The position numbers were made by a program, and so were the translations under genes. Positions 14,292-24,045 of a DNA stretch of 64,000 nucleotides are shown here, in pieces (position 1 is the stretch's first letter; each line of letters starts with the position of its first letter). The notes beneath the pieces are model-generated. The model was not told the DNA's origin and ran no database searches. It was given only the letters and a program-made list of their open reading frames with translations. This DNA comes from Sulfurirhabdus autotrophica. Its GTDB lineage: Bacteria; Pseudomonadota; Gammaproteobacteria; Burkholderiales; SMCO01. The stretch is from positions 124,001 to 188,000 of the forward strand of contig NZ_SMCO01000001.1 of assembly GCF_004346685.1 (NCBI RefSeq), written 5' to 3'.

Positions 14292-15308
14292 GTGATTTAT
14301 AACGACATTCAAAACCAGCTTCAGCTACTCATCAAGGTTTCGGCCCCGCCGCTGATAGAGGTCTCTGAAACTCAGTTGAAGCTGCCAGAACTTGTCCCAG
14401 GGCAGCGTTTATCGGCTATCGTATTAGGTAATTTGCCAAACGGTCGTTTCCAGGTTTTGATTGGAGATAGCGTCCTTGATCTGAATCTTCCAAAAAATAC
14501 CCAGGCTGGGGATAAACTCGACCTGACATTTGTTTCCAATCAACCGCGCCTTACTTTCGCTTTGTCTCGTGACCTTCCAGCCGCAGGATTCAATACGGCA
14601 GGGCAGCCTCAAGTTTCTATCAGTGATTCTGCAAAATTTTTGGGTGCGCTATTGCAAAAGGTTGCTGAACAGGCGCAATCGCAAACTTCGCCCTTAACCA
14701 AATTTGCACCTTTAATGACAGGCGCTCCGGAAAATACCAAAGTGCTGGCCGATACCCTGCATAACACCATTTCTAAAAGTGGCATGTTTTATGAGTCGCA
14801 TCAGGCCCAATGGGTGACTGGTCAGCGTCCTCTAACCGACTTAACAATGGAACCCCAGGGAAAGTTATCAGGGTTGGGCCAGAATGCACAATCGTTAAGC
14901 GGGACTGCAGCAGGTGCATTAGCGCAGACCCAAAATGCGGTACACCCTCAGACAGCACCCATAGTGCAGCAACAACTGGATATTCTGGATTCTCGTCAAA
15001 TTATATGGCAAGGCCAGGTGTGGCCTGGCCAGGCTATGGACTGGCGTATAGAGGAAGACACACATAAGGAGCAAGGGCAGGACGAAGCACCAGCCTGGCA
15101 AACACGCCTGTACCTTAAAATGCCAGTACTGGGCGAAGTAGAAGCTACCTTGGCCTTGAATCGGGAGGGCATTCGACTGAGTATTAATGTGTCAGATGCT
15201 GAAACAGCAAATAAGCTAAAAGCTAATCAACCGACGTTGCAGAGTGCATTGCAAACCGCGGGTATTAATTTGCTCGGTTTGAAAGTTGACCGAAATGAAG
15301 AAGCCTGA
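14292..15308 (+). CDS. fliK: FliK-like flagellar hook-length control protein
   Basis: 338 residues. The N-terminal part is globular (PGQRLSAIVLGNLPNGRFQVLIGDSVLDLNLP). The middle is Gln/Ala/Ser-rich and low-complexity, as expected for the ruler region. The C-terminal Flg_hook-like domain (TRLYLKMPVLGEVEATLALNREGIRLSINVSDAETANKLKANQPTLQSALQTAGINLLGLKV) would act on FlhB to switch export from hook to filament subunits. GTG start with AGGATAG upstream. The downstream FlhB-C-like gene overlaps its end, which fits the FliK-FlhB partnership. Confidence 0.8.
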   Translation: MIYNDIQNQLQLLIKVSAPPLIEVSETQLKLPELVPGQRLSAIVLGNLPNGRFQVLIGDSVLDLNLPKNTQAGDKLDLTFVSNQPRLTFALSRDLPAAGFNTAGQPQVSISDSAKFLGALLQKVAEQAQSQTSPLTKFAPLMTGAPENTKVLADTLHNTISKSGMFYESHQAQWVTGQRPLTDLTMEPQGKLSGLGQNAQSLSGTAAGALAQTQNAVHPQTAPIVQQQLDILDSRQIIWQGQVWPGQAMDWRIEEDTHKEQGQDEAPAWQTRLYLKMPVLGEVEATLALNREGIRLSINVSDAETANKLKANQPTLQSALQTAGINLLGLKVDRNEEA

Positions 15309-15606
15309 TTCGCAACAAATTGCGGTGGCAATGGCATATGGTGCTGGCGATGCAGCGCCTAAGGTGGTTGCTAAAGGCAGGGGGATTTTGGCAGAAACGA
15401 TTATTGCCCGCGCTAAAGAAGCGGGGGTGTATGTACATGAATCGCCGGAGCTGGTTTCCTTGCTGATGCAAGTGGATCTGGATCAGCATATACCCCCCCA
15501 ACTTTACCTGGCAGTGGCTGAGCTACTGGCATGGTTGTATCACCTGGAGAAAGGGGATGCGAATGCAGAACAACCCGACTTTAAGTTACCGGGTTTAGTG
15601 CCTTAA
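15295..15606 (+). CDS. FlhB C-terminal-domain-like protein
   Basis: 103 residues resembling only the cytoplasmic C-terminal domain of the FlhB/YscU export switch: IAVAMAYGAGDAAPKVVAKGRGILAETIIARAKEAGVYVHESPELVSLLMQVDLDQHIPPQLYLAVAELLAWLY. The membrane part and the NPTH autocleavage site are absent. Such stand-alone FlhB-C proteins accompany fliK in many proteobacteria and can substitute for cleaved FlhB-C in some. ATG 15295 is chosen; a TTG nine bases upstream is possible. It overlaps fliK at its start and the convergent glnD at its end. Confidence 0.85.
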   Translation: MKKPDSQQIAVAMAYGAGDAAPKVVAKGRGILAETIIARAKEAGVYVHESPELVSLLMQVDLDQHIPPQLYLAVAELLAWLYHLEKGDANAEQPDFKLPGLVP

Positions 15607-18166
15607 CCAGATCGGTTTCAAGCTGTAGTGTGCTTTTGGTATGTTGCAGACTGTCTCCGGTAATCAGGAATATATCTTCTGCGCGCCCACCTAATGTGTT
15701 GATTTTTGCAGTATGCAAGTGGATTTCGTGTTTGACGAAAATCTGTGCAATTCGCGATAACAAACCGGATTGGTCTCCCGCTGTAATGGAAAGTACGTGG
15801 TAAGCGCCTTTGTCATCGGCTTGTATGCGCACCTGTGGTGCAATGGGAAAGTGCTTGAGATGTCTGCTTAAGCGTCCGCGCAGGGGTTCTTCTACGGGGT
15901 TACTTGATGTCAGGCGTTCAGTCAGTTCAAATTCTACGTAGCTTATAAGATCACGGTAATGAGGCGAGCGATTGGCTTCATCCAGTACCAAAAAACTATC
16001 TAATGCATATCCATGGGTTGTGGTGTGTATCTTGGCTTCAACAATGTTGTAATCGGTGCGTTCGAAGAACCCGCAAATTCTCGCAAACAAATCATCATGA
16101 TCGCGTGAATAAATCAATACCTGTAGCCCTTCTCCCACTGGACTGATACGCGATCGGACGATAGGAGTGTCAGTATTGGTATGGGCAAGCAATAAACGGG
16201 TGTGCCAGGCAATTTCCTGTGCATCATGTCTTAAAAAATATCCGACATCCAGCTTCGACCACAATTCTTCATGTGCTTTATCACCAATAGCATAAAGCCT
16301 GAGAATGCGCTGTGCTTCGGTTTGTCTTGCCTCCAGATAACTATCTGTAGTGGCGGTTCCTTCGCTTAAATGTCTTTTGGTAGCATAGAACAAATCTTCC
16401 AGCAGTTTGCCTTTCCATGCATTCCATACTTTTGGACTGGTGCCTCTTATATCTGCAACTGTTAACAGATAGAGTGCAGCCAAGTGTCGCTGATCCTTTA
16501 TTTTTTCAGCGAAACTGGCAATGACATCCGGGTCACTAATATCCTGTTTCTGAGCAGTGGCTGACATGGTCAGGTGCTTTTCTACCAGCCAGCAAACCAG
16601 GTCGGTATCTTCAGGGGCAATATTATGTGCAGTGCAGAAACGTCGCGCATCTACTTTGCCAAGTGCGGAGTGATCACCGCCGCGCCCTTTTGCGATATCG
16701 TGGAAGAGTGCTGCAAGAATGAGCACTTCCTGTCTTTCAAAGCTGTTGATCAGACGGCTGCACAAAGGAAATTCATGGGCGAACTCTGCAACTGTAAAAC
16801 GCCGCAGGTTGCGCAGTACCATCAGGGTATGCTCGTCAACCGTGTACTGATGGTAAAGGTCATGCTGCATTTGACCGACAATACGTCCAAAAGCAGGGAT
16901 ATAACGCCCCAGAATACCGTACTGGTTCATCCTGCGTAATTCGTGAGTAACGCCTCTGGGTTGCCGCAGAATCTCCATGAATAAATCGCGGTTATGCCGT
17001 TCACGTCGAAATAGCGGGTTAATTAAGCGTTTTGCCCGCCATAACGCGCGTAATGTGCTCGCAGTCATACCCTTTAATTCTGAGTGCTGTTGTAATAACA
17101 AAAAGCATTCAAGTATCGCACTGGGTTCTTCTTCAAATATCTGGTCATTCGCTGCAGCGAGCAGATTGCCTTGCTTTCTGAAACGGGCATTTAATTCAAC
17201 TGGTGCTGTATGACTGGATGGAAATATCTTAGCCCGTAAATTTTGCAGCAGTATTTCATTGAGCAGGCTGATAGCTTTGGCTGTACGATAATAGCGCTGC
17301 ATAAGCTGTTCGCTAGCGCGACGTTGTTTTTTATCAGTAAAACCAAATTGTTGAGCCAGAGTGGCTTGAAAATCAAATAACAGCCTGTCTTCCCTACGTT
17401 TAGCTTGGTAATGTAATCGAATGCGGATGTTTTCGAGCAAGGTTTCGTGCCGGCGAATCTGGCGTGCTTCATTTGAGGTAATAATGGATTGATGGGCTAA
17501 TTCCATCCAGGACTGCCCAAGACCGCACCCGTCACTTATCCATATGATATTTTGTAAATCTCTCAGGCCGCCAGGACTTTCTTTAACGTTTGGCTCAAGG
17601 TTGTAGGCTGTGTCATGGAAGCGAGCGTGCCGCTGTTGTTGTTCAAGGTACTTGGCCTCAAAAAAAGCGCGTTGATCCAGTTCTCGGTGAAAAGTTTGAT
17701 CAAACTGCTGGAAAAGGGATTTATTACCCGCGATGAGGCGCGCTTCCAGTAAATTGGTCTGAACAGTAATATCCTTTGCGGCTTCCTCTCTGCATTCTTC
17801 AAGCGTTCGTACGCTGTGGCCAACATCCAGGCCTGTATCCCATAAAAGAGCAACTAGCTGTTCCAACTGCAGATTCAAATTTTCATCAGGGGCACCAGGT
17901 AATAGAATCAATATATCAACATCTGAATAAGGGAACAGTTGGTCACGACCATAACCCCCAACGGCAAGCAGAGAAATAGATTCAGGTAATTGCGTTTTTT
18001 GCCATATTTCCTGTAACAGCTGATCTACTAGCCGACTATGATTGCGTAACAGCGAAGTAGAAGACAAATTGGTTAAATAGGTGTCGCGAAGGACTTGCCT
18101 TCCTTCGACCAGAAAAGCTCTCCAGTCAGCAGTTTTTTTCTGGGAAATGGGTAAAGACAAAAGCAA
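15581..18166 (-). CDS. glnD: Bifunctional PII uridylyltransferase / uridylyl-removing enzyme
   Basis: 861 residues, close to E. coli GlnD. It senses glutamine and uridylylates or deuridylylates the PII signal protein. Domains in order: nucleotidyltransferase (GGYGRDQLFPYSDVDILIL, about residues 67-85), helical linker, HD phosphohydrolase (LAALFHDIAKGRGGDHSALG, about 490) and two C-terminal ACT domains (about 680-760 and 790-860). The TTG start is chosen because AGGA lies five bases upstream and it sits 13 bases after the map stop, implying a map-glnD operon. The 3' end overlaps the convergent FlhB-C-like gene by 26 bp. Confidence 0.95.
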   Translation of the reverse strand: MLLSLPISQKKTADWRAFLVEGRQVLRDTYLTNLSSTSLLRNHSRLVDQLLQEIWQKTQLPESISLLAVGGYGRDQLFPYSDVDILILLPGAPDENLNLQLEQLVALLWDTGLDVGHSVRTLEECREEAAKDITVQTNLLEARLIAGNKSLFQQFDQTFHRELDQRAFFEAKYLEQQQRHARFHDTAYNLEPNVKESPGGLRDLQNIIWISDGCGLGQSWMELAHQSIITSNEARQIRRHETLLENIRIRLHYQAKRREDRLLFDFQATLAQQFGFTDKKQRRASEQLMQRYYRTAKAISLLNEILLQNLRAKIFPSSHTAPVELNARFRKQGNLLAAANDQIFEEEPSAILECFLLLQQHSELKGMTASTLRALWRAKRLINPLFRRERHNRDLFMEILRQPRGVTHELRRMNQYGILGRYIPAFGRIVGQMQHDLYHQYTVDEHTLMVLRNLRRFTVAEFAHEFPLCSRLINSFERQEVLILAALFHDIAKGRGGDHSALGKVDARRFCTAHNIAPEDTDLVCWLVEKHLTMSATAQKQDISDPDVIASFAEKIKDQRHLAALYLLTVADIRGTSPKVWNAWKGKLLEDLFYATKRHLSEGTATTDSYLEARQTEAQRILRLYAIGDKAHEELWSKLDVGYFLRHDAQEIAWHTRLLLAHTNTDTPIVRSRISPVGEGLQVLIYSRDHDDLFARICGFFERTDYNIVEAKIHTTTHGYALDSFLVLDEANRSPHYRDLISYVEFELTERLTSSNPVEEPLRGRLSRHLKHFPIAPQVRIQADDKGAYHVLSITAGDQSGLLSRIAQIFVKHEIHLHTAKINTLGGRAEDIFLITGDSLQHTKSTLQLETDLVKALNPVT

Positions 18167-18179
18167 CGAGTCCTGAATG

Positions 18180-18983
18180 TTAGCCGATAATTGTGGGTAT
18201 GGGCGGGGATCCTGCAGACACGGTCAGAACCTCGTAACCTGATTCTGTCACCAAAATGGTGTGCTCCCATTGTGCAGATAAACTGTGATCCTTGGTGACA
18301 ATAGTCCAGCCATCACCCAATTGACGGATATCACGTTTACCCGCATTAATCATGGGTTCGATTGTAAATGTCATCCCAGGTTCAAGCTTTACGCCTGTAC
18401 CTGCTTTACCATAATGCAAAACTTGTGGGTCTTCATGGAAATTCAGGCCGATACCATGTCCGCAAAATTCACGTACTACGCTACAACCCTTACTTTCAGC
18501 ATATTTTTGAATGACTTGACCAACATCTCCCAAAAATCCACCTGGTTTCACAGCAGCGATGCCAAGCCACATGCACTCATAGGTTATCTCAGCGAGTCGT
18601 TTAGCGTGAGGAGCTACTTCGCCTACAAAAAACATCCTGCTGGTATCCCCGTGATAACCATCTTTAATGACAGTAATATCAAGGTTGACAATGTCACCAG
18701 ATTTCAATTTTTTGTCACCGGGTACACCATGGCAAACCTGATGGTTCACAGAAGTGCAGATAGAGCGAGGATAGGGTTTATGTCCTGGTGGGGCATAATT
18801 TAGCGGTGCAGGGATGGTTTTTTGTACATCAACCATATAGTCATGGCAAATTTTATCCAGTTCGCCGGTAGTGATGCCTGGAGTAACGAATGGCTGAACA
18901 TGGTCGAGCACTTCGGATGCAAGCCGCCCCGCAATCCGCATTTTTTCGATTTCTTCAGAAGATTTGATACTGATGGACGACAT
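18180..18983 (-). CDS. map: Methionine aminopeptidase, type I
   Basis: 267 residues. It removes the initiator Met after deformylation. The metal-site residues are visible: Asp in VNLDITVIKDGYHGDTSRMF, His in CGHGIGLNFHEDP, Glu in FTIEPMI and Glu in AQWEHTILVT. It is a standard type Ia enzyme without an N-terminal extension. It is divergent from rpsB, with a 320-bp intergenic region, an arrangement shared with many proteobacteria. Confidence 0.96.
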   Translation of the reverse strand: MSSISIKSSEEIEKMRIAGRLASEVLDHVQPFVTPGITTGELDKICHDYMVDVQKTIPAPLNYAPPGHKPYPRSICTSVNHQVCHGVPGDKKLKSGDIVNLDITVIKDGYHGDTSRMFFVGEVAPHAKRLAEITYECMWLGIAAVKPGGFLGDVGQVIQKYAESKGCSVVREFCGHGIGLNFHEDPQVLHYGKAGTGVKLEPGMTFTIEPMINAGKRDIRQLGDGWTIVTKDHSLSAQWEHTILVTESGYEVLTVSAGSPPIPTIIG

Positions 18984-19124
18984 AATGCGAAACCTTGTGA
19001 TAGGAGTTAAGCGAAGAGGATAGTGGATTATAATGAAATTATCAATTCACTTGATATGCCGTGAATTGGCAGACGTTGAGGTTTGACGTTTGATTATGCC
19101 TTGTAAGTTAAAACCATGCTGAGC

Positions 19125-19154
19125 TTGATGTGGTAATGTATTTTATGGTACTAT
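19125..19154 (+). promoter_or_regulatory. Candidate sigma-70 promoter of rpsB
   Basis: TTGATG, 18 bases, TACTAT, located about 40 bp before the structured rpsB leader. Consensus match is moderate, but position and orientation fit. Confidence 0.4.
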
Positions 19155-19195
19155 TTCGAGTTAGTTTTTCAACTGTACCTTATATCGGATTGGTA

Positions 19196-19288
19196 AAGGG
19201 GTTGAAAGATGAAATCGCACATCTGCCTAAAGTACAGGGTGCCCGTTAAATTACGGGTTATGTTCAGGCAGATGGAGGCTTAACCCTT
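19196..19288 (+). promoter_or_regulatory. Structured rpsB leader, candidate S2 autoregulatory element
   Basis: Three nested stems precede the rpsB ATG. The outer is AAGGGGTT (19196) with AACCCTT (19282). The middle is CATCTGCCT (19220-19228) with AGGCAGATG (19266-19274), a perfect 9-bp stem. The inner is CCCGT with ACGGG (19242-19257). Autogenous control of rpsB-tsf by ribosomal protein S2 through a structured leader is established in gammaproteobacteria. That this fold serves the same role here is inference. Confidence 0.6.
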
Positions 19289-19303
19289 ACAAGGAATGTT
19301 TAA

Positions 19304-20053
19304 ATGTCAGTTACTATGCGTCAAATGTTGGAAGCGGGTGTTCATTTCGGGCATCAAACCCGTTACTGGAATCCAAAGATGGCTCCGTTTATTTTCGGTC
19401 ATCGCAATAAGATTCACATTGTAAACCTTGAAAAAACCCTTCCTATGTATCAGGAAGCGCTGAAATTTGTACGTCGCCTTGCTTCAAACAAAGGAACTGT
19501 TTTGTTTGTTGGTACCAAGCGCCAGGCGCAGGAAATTATCAACGAAGAAGCAACCCGTTGTAACATGCCTTATGTTGATCATCGCTGGTTGGGCGGCATG
19601 CTGACCAACTTCAAAACAGTTAAACAATCCATCAAGCGCCTGCATGAAATGCAAGTCATGATGCAAGACGGTTCTCTGGATAAAATTTCCAAGAAAGAAG
19701 GTCTGGGTCTTCAGCGTGAGCTTGAGAAACTGGAACGCAGTCTTGGTGGTATCAAGGACATGGGTGGCATTCCTGATGCGATTTTTGTGATCGACGTTGG
19801 TTATCAGAAAGGGACCATTACCGAAGCCAATAAACTGGGTATTCCCGTAATTGGCGTGGTGGATACCAATAACTCACCAGATGGTGTTGATTATGTTATC
19901 CCGGGTAATGACGATTCAAGTCGCGCTATTCGTCTGTATGTTCGTGGCGTTGCTGATGCAGTGCTGGAAGGGCGTAGTCAGGTTGTACAGGAAATAGTAG
20001 GCGGTGATGAATTCGTAGAAGTTGATGAGTCGGGAACCCCGGCTGCTCAATAA
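19304..20053 (+). CDS. rpsB: 30S ribosomal protein S2
   Basis: 249 residues, full length. The S2 signatures are all present: [25 protein letters not shown] at the N-terminus, [26 protein letters not shown], and [32 protein letters not shown]. It binds the small subunit between head and body. SD AAGGAA upstream. It is the first gene of the super-cluster and is followed by a Rho-independent terminator before tsf. Confidence 0.98.
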   Translation: MSVTMRQMLEAGVHFGHQTRYWNPKMAPFIFGHRNKIHIVNLEKTLPMYQEALKFVRRLASNKGTVLFVGTKRQAQEIINEEATRCNMPYVDHRWLGGMLTNFKTVKQSIKRLHEMQVMMQDGSLDKISKKEGLGLQRELEKLERSLGGIKDMGGIPDAIFVIDVGYQKGTITEANKLGIPVIGVVDTNNSPDGVDYVIPGNDDSSRAIRLYVRGVADAVLEGRSQVVQEIVGGDEFVEVDESGTPAAQ

Positions 20054-20063
20054 GATTTAAGAG

Positions 20064-20090
20064 AAAAAAGGGGCTAGCGCCCCTTTTTTT
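20064..20090 (+). terminator. Rho-independent terminator between rpsB and tsf
   Basis: A-run, then GGGGC TAGC GCCCC, then seven T. The A/T flanks pair too, so the hairpin could act in either direction. Read-through would set the rpsB to tsf ratio. Confidence 0.88.
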
Positions 20091-20110
20091 AAATAAGTAA
20101 CAATTGTAAG

Positions 20111-20136
20111 AAATGCTCTAAATGATTTGAGCATTT
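20111..20136 (+). other. Hairpin in the rpsB-tsf spacer
   Basis: AAATGCTC and GAGCATTT form an 8-bp stem with a 10-base loop, 20 bases after the terminator. It overlaps the candidate tsf -35 by two bases. Its role is unknown; it may be a second structural element limiting read-through. Confidence 0.4.
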
Positions 20137-20163
20137 GTCAAAATATCTGGTATTACGTATTAC
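20135..20163 (+). promoter_or_regulatory. Candidate sigma-70 promoter of tsf
   Basis: TTGTCA, 17 bases, TATTAC, about 20 bp upstream of the tsf ATG. The -35 is good and the -10 weak. It is placed after the rpsB terminator, where an internal promoter would make sense. The distance to the AAGGAG SD is short. Confidence 0.35.
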
Positions 20164-20183
20164 TGAATTCTAAGGAGCACATT

Positions 20184-21062
20184 ATGGCGGAAATTACCGC
20201 GAGCATGGTTAAAGAACTGCGCGAGATGACAGGTCTCGGCATGATGGAATGCAAAAAGGCATTAACTGAAACGTCTGGTGATCTGAAAGCGGCTGAAGAC
20301 TTGATGCGTATCAAGAGTGGCGCGAAAGCGAGCAAGGCTGCTGGTCGCGTGGCAGCTGAAGGCGTTGTTAGTGCCTGTATTTCGGCTGATGCCAAAACTG
20401 GCGCTTTGGTTGAAATTAACTGTGAAACCGACTTTGTGGCAAAAAATGATGATTTCATCGCTTTTGGCAATGAAATTGCCAAATTGGTAGCAGATAACAA
20501 CCCAGCTGATGTTGATACAATTTCCCAAACCAAATTGGCCTCTGGTGAATCTGTTGAAGATAGTCGTAAAGCATTGGTGATGAAGCTGGGTGAGAATATC
20601 TCAATTCGCCGCTTCCAGCGCTTCAATACGGCTGGCCGATTGACTACTTACCTTCACGGCACGAAAATCGGTGTAATGGTAGATGCCACGGGTGGTGATG
20701 AAGCTATGGGCAAGGATATTGCAATGCATATTGCTGCAAGTAAGCCAATTTGTGTCTCTAAAGAACAAGTGCCAGCTGAACTGTTGTCCAAAGAGCGTGA
20801 AATTTATGCAGCTCAGGCAGCAGAAAGCGGCAAGCCTGCAAATATCATCGAGAAAATGGTCGAAGGCCGGATTGTCAAGTATCTTGCCGAAGTAACCTTG
20901 CTGGATCAGCCTTTTGTTAAAAATCCGGATGAGACAGTTGAAAAGTTGCTGGCTGCCAAGAAAGCAACAGTTAATGGATTCCAGATGTTTGTAGTTGGTG
21001 AAGGTATTGAGAAGAAAGTAACTGATTTTGCAGCTGAAGTTGCTGCTGCTTCACAGGTGTAA
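20184..21062 (+). CDS. tsf: Translation elongation factor Ts
   Basis: 292 residues, the usual length. It is the guanine nucleotide exchange factor of EF-Tu. The N-terminal UBA-like domain ([35 protein letters not shown]) and the core signature [15 protein letters not shown] are clear. ATG 20184 was chosen over an upstream in-frame start at 20127 because it gives the canonical [14 protein letters not shown]-terminus and has AAGGAG seven bases upstream. Four bases separate it from pyrH. Confidence 0.98.
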   Translation: MAEITASMVKELREMTGLGMMECKKALTETSGDLKAAEDLMRIKSGAKASKAAGRVAAEGVVSACISADAKTGALVEINCETDFVAKNDDFIAFGNEIAKLVADNNPADVDTISQTKLASGESVEDSRKALVMKLGENISIRRFQRFNTAGRLTTYLHGTKIGVMVDATGGDEAMGKDIAMHIAASKPICVSKEQVPAELLSKEREIYAAQAAESGKPANIIEKMVEGRIVKYLAEVTLLDQPFVKNPDETVEKLLAAKKATVNGFQMFVVGEGIEKKVTDFAAEVAAASQV

Positions 21063-21065
21063 TGC

Positions 21066-21782
21066 ATGACAGCCCCCGCCTATAAAAGAATTCTGCTCAA
21101 ATTAAGCGGAGAAGCCCTGATGGGTGAAGATAGCTATGGTATTAACCGTGCCACAATCGATCGCATGGTATCTGAAGTTGCCGAAGTTGTAAGATTAGGC
21201 GTTCAGGTTGCTGTTGTTATAGGCGGGGGTAATATTTTTCGTGGTGTGGCACCAGCCGCAGCCGGGATGGACCGCGCCACTGCAGATTACATGGGTATGC
21301 TTGCCACCGTGATGAATGCACTGGCTTTACAAGATGCCATGCGCAGACAAGGGCTGGTGAGTCGTGTACAGTCTGCATTGAATATAGAGCAAGTAGCAGA
21401 ACCCTATATTCGCGGTAAGGCAATGCGCTATCTGGAAGAAGGTAAAGTAGTTATTTTTGGTGCCGGAACAGGTAACCCTTTCTTCACTACCGACACTGCG
21501 GCTGCGTTGCGCGGTATGGAAATGAATGTAGATGTCGTTCTGAAAGCTACCAAAGTGGATGGGGTCTATACTGATGATCCTAAAACCAATCCAGAAGCCA
21601 TGCGCTACCAACGCCTCACTTTTGATGAGGCAATTGTCAAGAATCTGAAAGTGATGGATGCTACCGCTTTAACTTTATGCCGCGATCAGAAAATGCCCTT
21701 GTGTGTTTTCAGTATTTTTAAAGAAGGTGCATTAAAGCGCGTAGTGATGGGTGAGGATGAAGGTACGTTGGTTCAGTGCTGA
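21066..21782 (+). CDS. pyrH: UMP kinase (uridylate kinase)
   Basis: 238 residues. It phosphorylates UMP to UDP with ATP. It is the bacterial amino-acid-kinase-fold enzyme: [14 protein letters not shown] (phosphate binding), [26 protein letters not shown], and [17 protein letters not shown]. It sits between tsf and frr, the usual order. Confidence 0.97.
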   Translation: MTAPAYKRILLKLSGEALMGEDSYGINRATIDRMVSEVAEVVRLGVQVAVVIGGGNIFRGVAPAAAGMDRATADYMGMLATVMNALALQDAMRRQGLVSRVQSALNIEQVAEPYIRGKAMRYLEEGKVVIFGAGTGNPFFTTDTAAALRGMEMNVDVVLKATKVDGVYTDDPKTNPEAMRYQRLTFDEAIVKNLKVMDATALTLCRDQKMPLCVFSIFKEGALKRVVMGEDEGTLVQC

Positions 21783-21851
21783 TAGACCGAGCGTTAACCG
21801 TTTTGCACAGTAGTTAGTTTTACGCTAAGTTAACCATGGAAGGATTAAATC

Positions 21852-22409
21852 ATGATTGCAGACATTAAGAAATCTGCCGAGCAAAAAATGCAAAAAAGCC
21901 TGGAGTCCTTGAAAGTTGATCTGGGTAAGGTCAGAACTGGCCGTGCAAATCCAGGCATTCTTGACCATGTGATGGTTGATTACTATGGAACGCCTACAGC
22001 AATTAATCAAGTAGCTAATGTATCGCTTTTAGATGCTCGCACAGTGACAGTTACGCCTTGGGAAAAGAAACTGGTAGGTGCCATAGAAAAAGCTATTCGC
22101 GATTCTGATCTGGGATTAAACCCATCATCTGTGGGCGATTTGATTCGTGTGCCGATGCCAGCATTAACCGAAGAACGAAGAAAAGATTTGATCAAAGTTG
22201 TCAAATCCGAAGCAGAAAATGCACGTGTCGCTATGCGCAATATCCGACGTGACGCCAATGGTACGCTTAAAGATTTACTGAAAGAAAAAGAAATCAGTGA
22301 AGATGATGAGCGTCGTGCGCAGGAAGATATTCAGAAGCTGACTGATCGCTTCATCGCGGAAATTGAAAAAGTTCTTCAGGCCAAGGAAGTTGACCTGATG
22401 GCTGTCTAA
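21852..22409 (+). CDS. frr: Ribosome recycling factor
   Basis: 185 residues, canonical length. With EF-G it splits post-termination ribosomes. Signatures are [36 protein letters not shown] and the paired C-terminal helices [35 protein letters not shown] lies upstream. The 69-bp gap after pyrH contains no clear structure. Confidence 0.98.
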   Translation: MIADIKKSAEQKMQKSLESLKVDLGKVRTGRANPGILDHVMVDYYGTPTAINQVANVSLLDARTVTVTPWEKKLVGAIEKAIRDSDLGLNPSSVGDLIRVPMPALTEERRKDLIKVVKSEAENARVAMRNIRRDANGTLKDLLKEKEISEDDERRAQEDIQKLTDRFIAEIEKVLQAKEVDLMAV

Positions 22410-22421
22410 GGTAAAACATCT

Positions 22422-23192
22422 GTGGTCTTTTTCTCAAGCTCAACACGTCAGTTACCTGAAACTGGCAATATTCCTCGCCACATTGCCATCATTATGGATG
22501 GTAATGGCCGGTGGGCAAAAAAACGATTTATGCCACGTATTGCTGGCCATAAACGTGGTGTAGAAACAGTTAGAGATACGATTAAGGCTTGTATTGATAA
22601 GGGTGTAGAGTATCTGACCTTGTTTGCGTTCAGTAGTGAAAACTGGCGGCGTCCCGCTGAAGAAGTGTCGTTGCTGATGCAACTTTTCGTTTTTGCTTTG
22701 GAAAAAGAAGTAACCAGGCTACACGAAAATAATATTCGCCTCATCGTTGTAGGTGATTTAAGTCATTTTGAACCGAAGCTTCAGGATTTGATTCGTCAAG
22801 GTGAAGAACTGACTCGGAATAATACGCGCTTAACCTTATCAGTTGCAGCAAATTATGGTGGGCGATGGGATATCTTGCAGGCAACCCATCGTTTACTAAA
22901 AGAAAAGCCCGCTTTAGCAACTAGCTTTACCGAAGAAGAGTTAGTTCCTTATCTTTCAATGAGCTACGCACCTGAGCCGGATTTATTTATTCGTACAGGT
23001 GGCGAACAGAGAATCAGTAATTTTTTGCTGTGGCAACTGGCCTATAGCGAACTCTATTTCACCCACACGCTTTGGCCGGATTTTGATTCAGATTCCTTGA
23101 ATTTAGCGATCCAATCCTATCAGCAGCGTGAACGTCGTTTCGGAAGAACGAGTGAACAGTTGATTTCGACGAGCAATACGGACAATTCCTGA
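22422..23192 (+). CDS. uppS: Di-trans,poly-cis-undecaprenyl-diphosphate synthase
   Basis: 256 residues. A cis-prenyltransferase that extends FPP to the C55 lipid carrier for peptidoglycan and O-antigen. The catalytic [15 protein letters not shown] motif is near residue 25, with GHKRG and [13 protein letters not shown], and the C-terminal [28 protein letters not shown] carries substrate-binding arginines. GTG start, 12 bases after frr. Confidence 0.97.
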   Translation: MVFFSSSTRQLPETGNIPRHIAIIMDGNGRWAKKRFMPRIAGHKRGVETVRDTIKACIDKGVEYLTLFAFSSENWRRPAEEVSLLMQLFVFALEKEVTRLHENNIRLIVVGDLSHFEPKLQDLIRQGEELTRNNTRLTLSVAANYGGRWDILQATHRLLKEKPALATSFTEEELVPYLSMSYAPEPDLFIRTGGEQRISNFLLWQLAYSELYFTHTLWPDFDSDSLNLAIQSYQQRERRFGRTSEQLISTSNTDNS

Positions 23193-23193
23193 G

Positions 23194-24045
23194 ATGCTGA
23201 AGGCCCGTATCCTGACTGTATTGGTCTTGCTGCCACTACTGCTAGCCGCATTGTTTTTCCTTCCTAATGTTTACTGGGCTGTACTCATGCTTTTTGTGCT
23301 GCTTATTGGCGCATCTGAATGGGCCCGGATGGCTTCCTATTCTGTAGTGAGTTCTTCAATCTTCCTGTTTCTTACTGGTGTGTTTGGGTTGGCGTTGCTG
23401 TTTATTTTTAAAATTGATACGGCTACCGGTACGTGGTTAAACTTAAGTCTGTATGGATTATCTTTGTTTTTTTGGACTCTGGTTGCGCCAGTCTGGTTAT
23501 CTAAGGGATTGAAGATATCCAATGGATTTGTGCTGGGACTAGTGGGTTGGATAATATTGATCCCAACCTGGCTCGCGTTGGTACAGTTAAAATCAATCAG
23601 CCCTGTTTTGCTGCTTGCCCTGATGGCAGTCATCTGGGCAGCTGATACGGCAGCATATTTTGCCGGGAAAAGATTTGGAAATAATAAACTGGCACCAACT
23701 ATCAGCCCTGGAAAAACTTGGGAAGGCGTAATTGGCGCCCTGGTAGGCGTTTCTATTTATGCTCTTATCTGGTTAAATTCAAGTAATACGTTACATGAGG
23801 CAACGGCTCGCGTTGGGGGCATTCCTGTAATTACTGTTATTATCGCAGTTTGGTTAATGACTTATTTTAGTGTCTTGGGCGATCTATTTGAATCCTGGAT
23901 GAAGCGACAGGCAGGTTTGAAAGATAGCGGAAATATATTGCCTGGTCATGGTGGCATTCTTGATCGAATTGATGCTTTGACCTCAACACTTCCATTAGCA
24001 GCACTTGTTGTGTTTTATTTAAACTCTACATTGTCTATTCAATGA
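23194..24045 (+). CDS. cdsA: Phosphatidate cytidylyltransferase
   Basis: 283 residues, an integral membrane enzyme with about eight hydrophobic segments. It makes CDP-diacylglycerol from phosphatidate and CTP. The C-terminal family signature [37 protein letters not shown] is complete. It starts one base after uppS and overlaps dxr by four bases, so translation is coupled. Confidence 0.97.
   Translation: MLKARILTVLVLLPLLLAALFFLPNVYWAVLMLFVLLIGASEWARMASYSVVSSSIFLFLTGVFGLALLFIFKIDTATGTWLNLSLYGLSLFFWTLVAPVWLSKGLKISNGFVLGLVGWIILIPTWLALVQLKSISPVLLLALMAVIWAADTAAYFAGKRFGNNKLAPTISPGKTWEGVIGALVGVSIYALIWLNSSNTLHEATARVGGIPVITVIIAVWLMTYFSVLGDLFESWMKRQAGLKDSGNILPGHGGILDRIDALTSTLPLAALVVFYLNSTLSIQ

Noticed and set aside
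16574-16939. 121-codon forward reading frame opposite glnD
   Set aside because: Antisense to the strongly conserved HD domain of glnD; no independent coding evidence.
18182-18192. GCCGATAA, resembling a sigma-28 -10
   Set aside because: No TAAAGTTT-like element 11 bp upstream, and it lies inside the map coding region.
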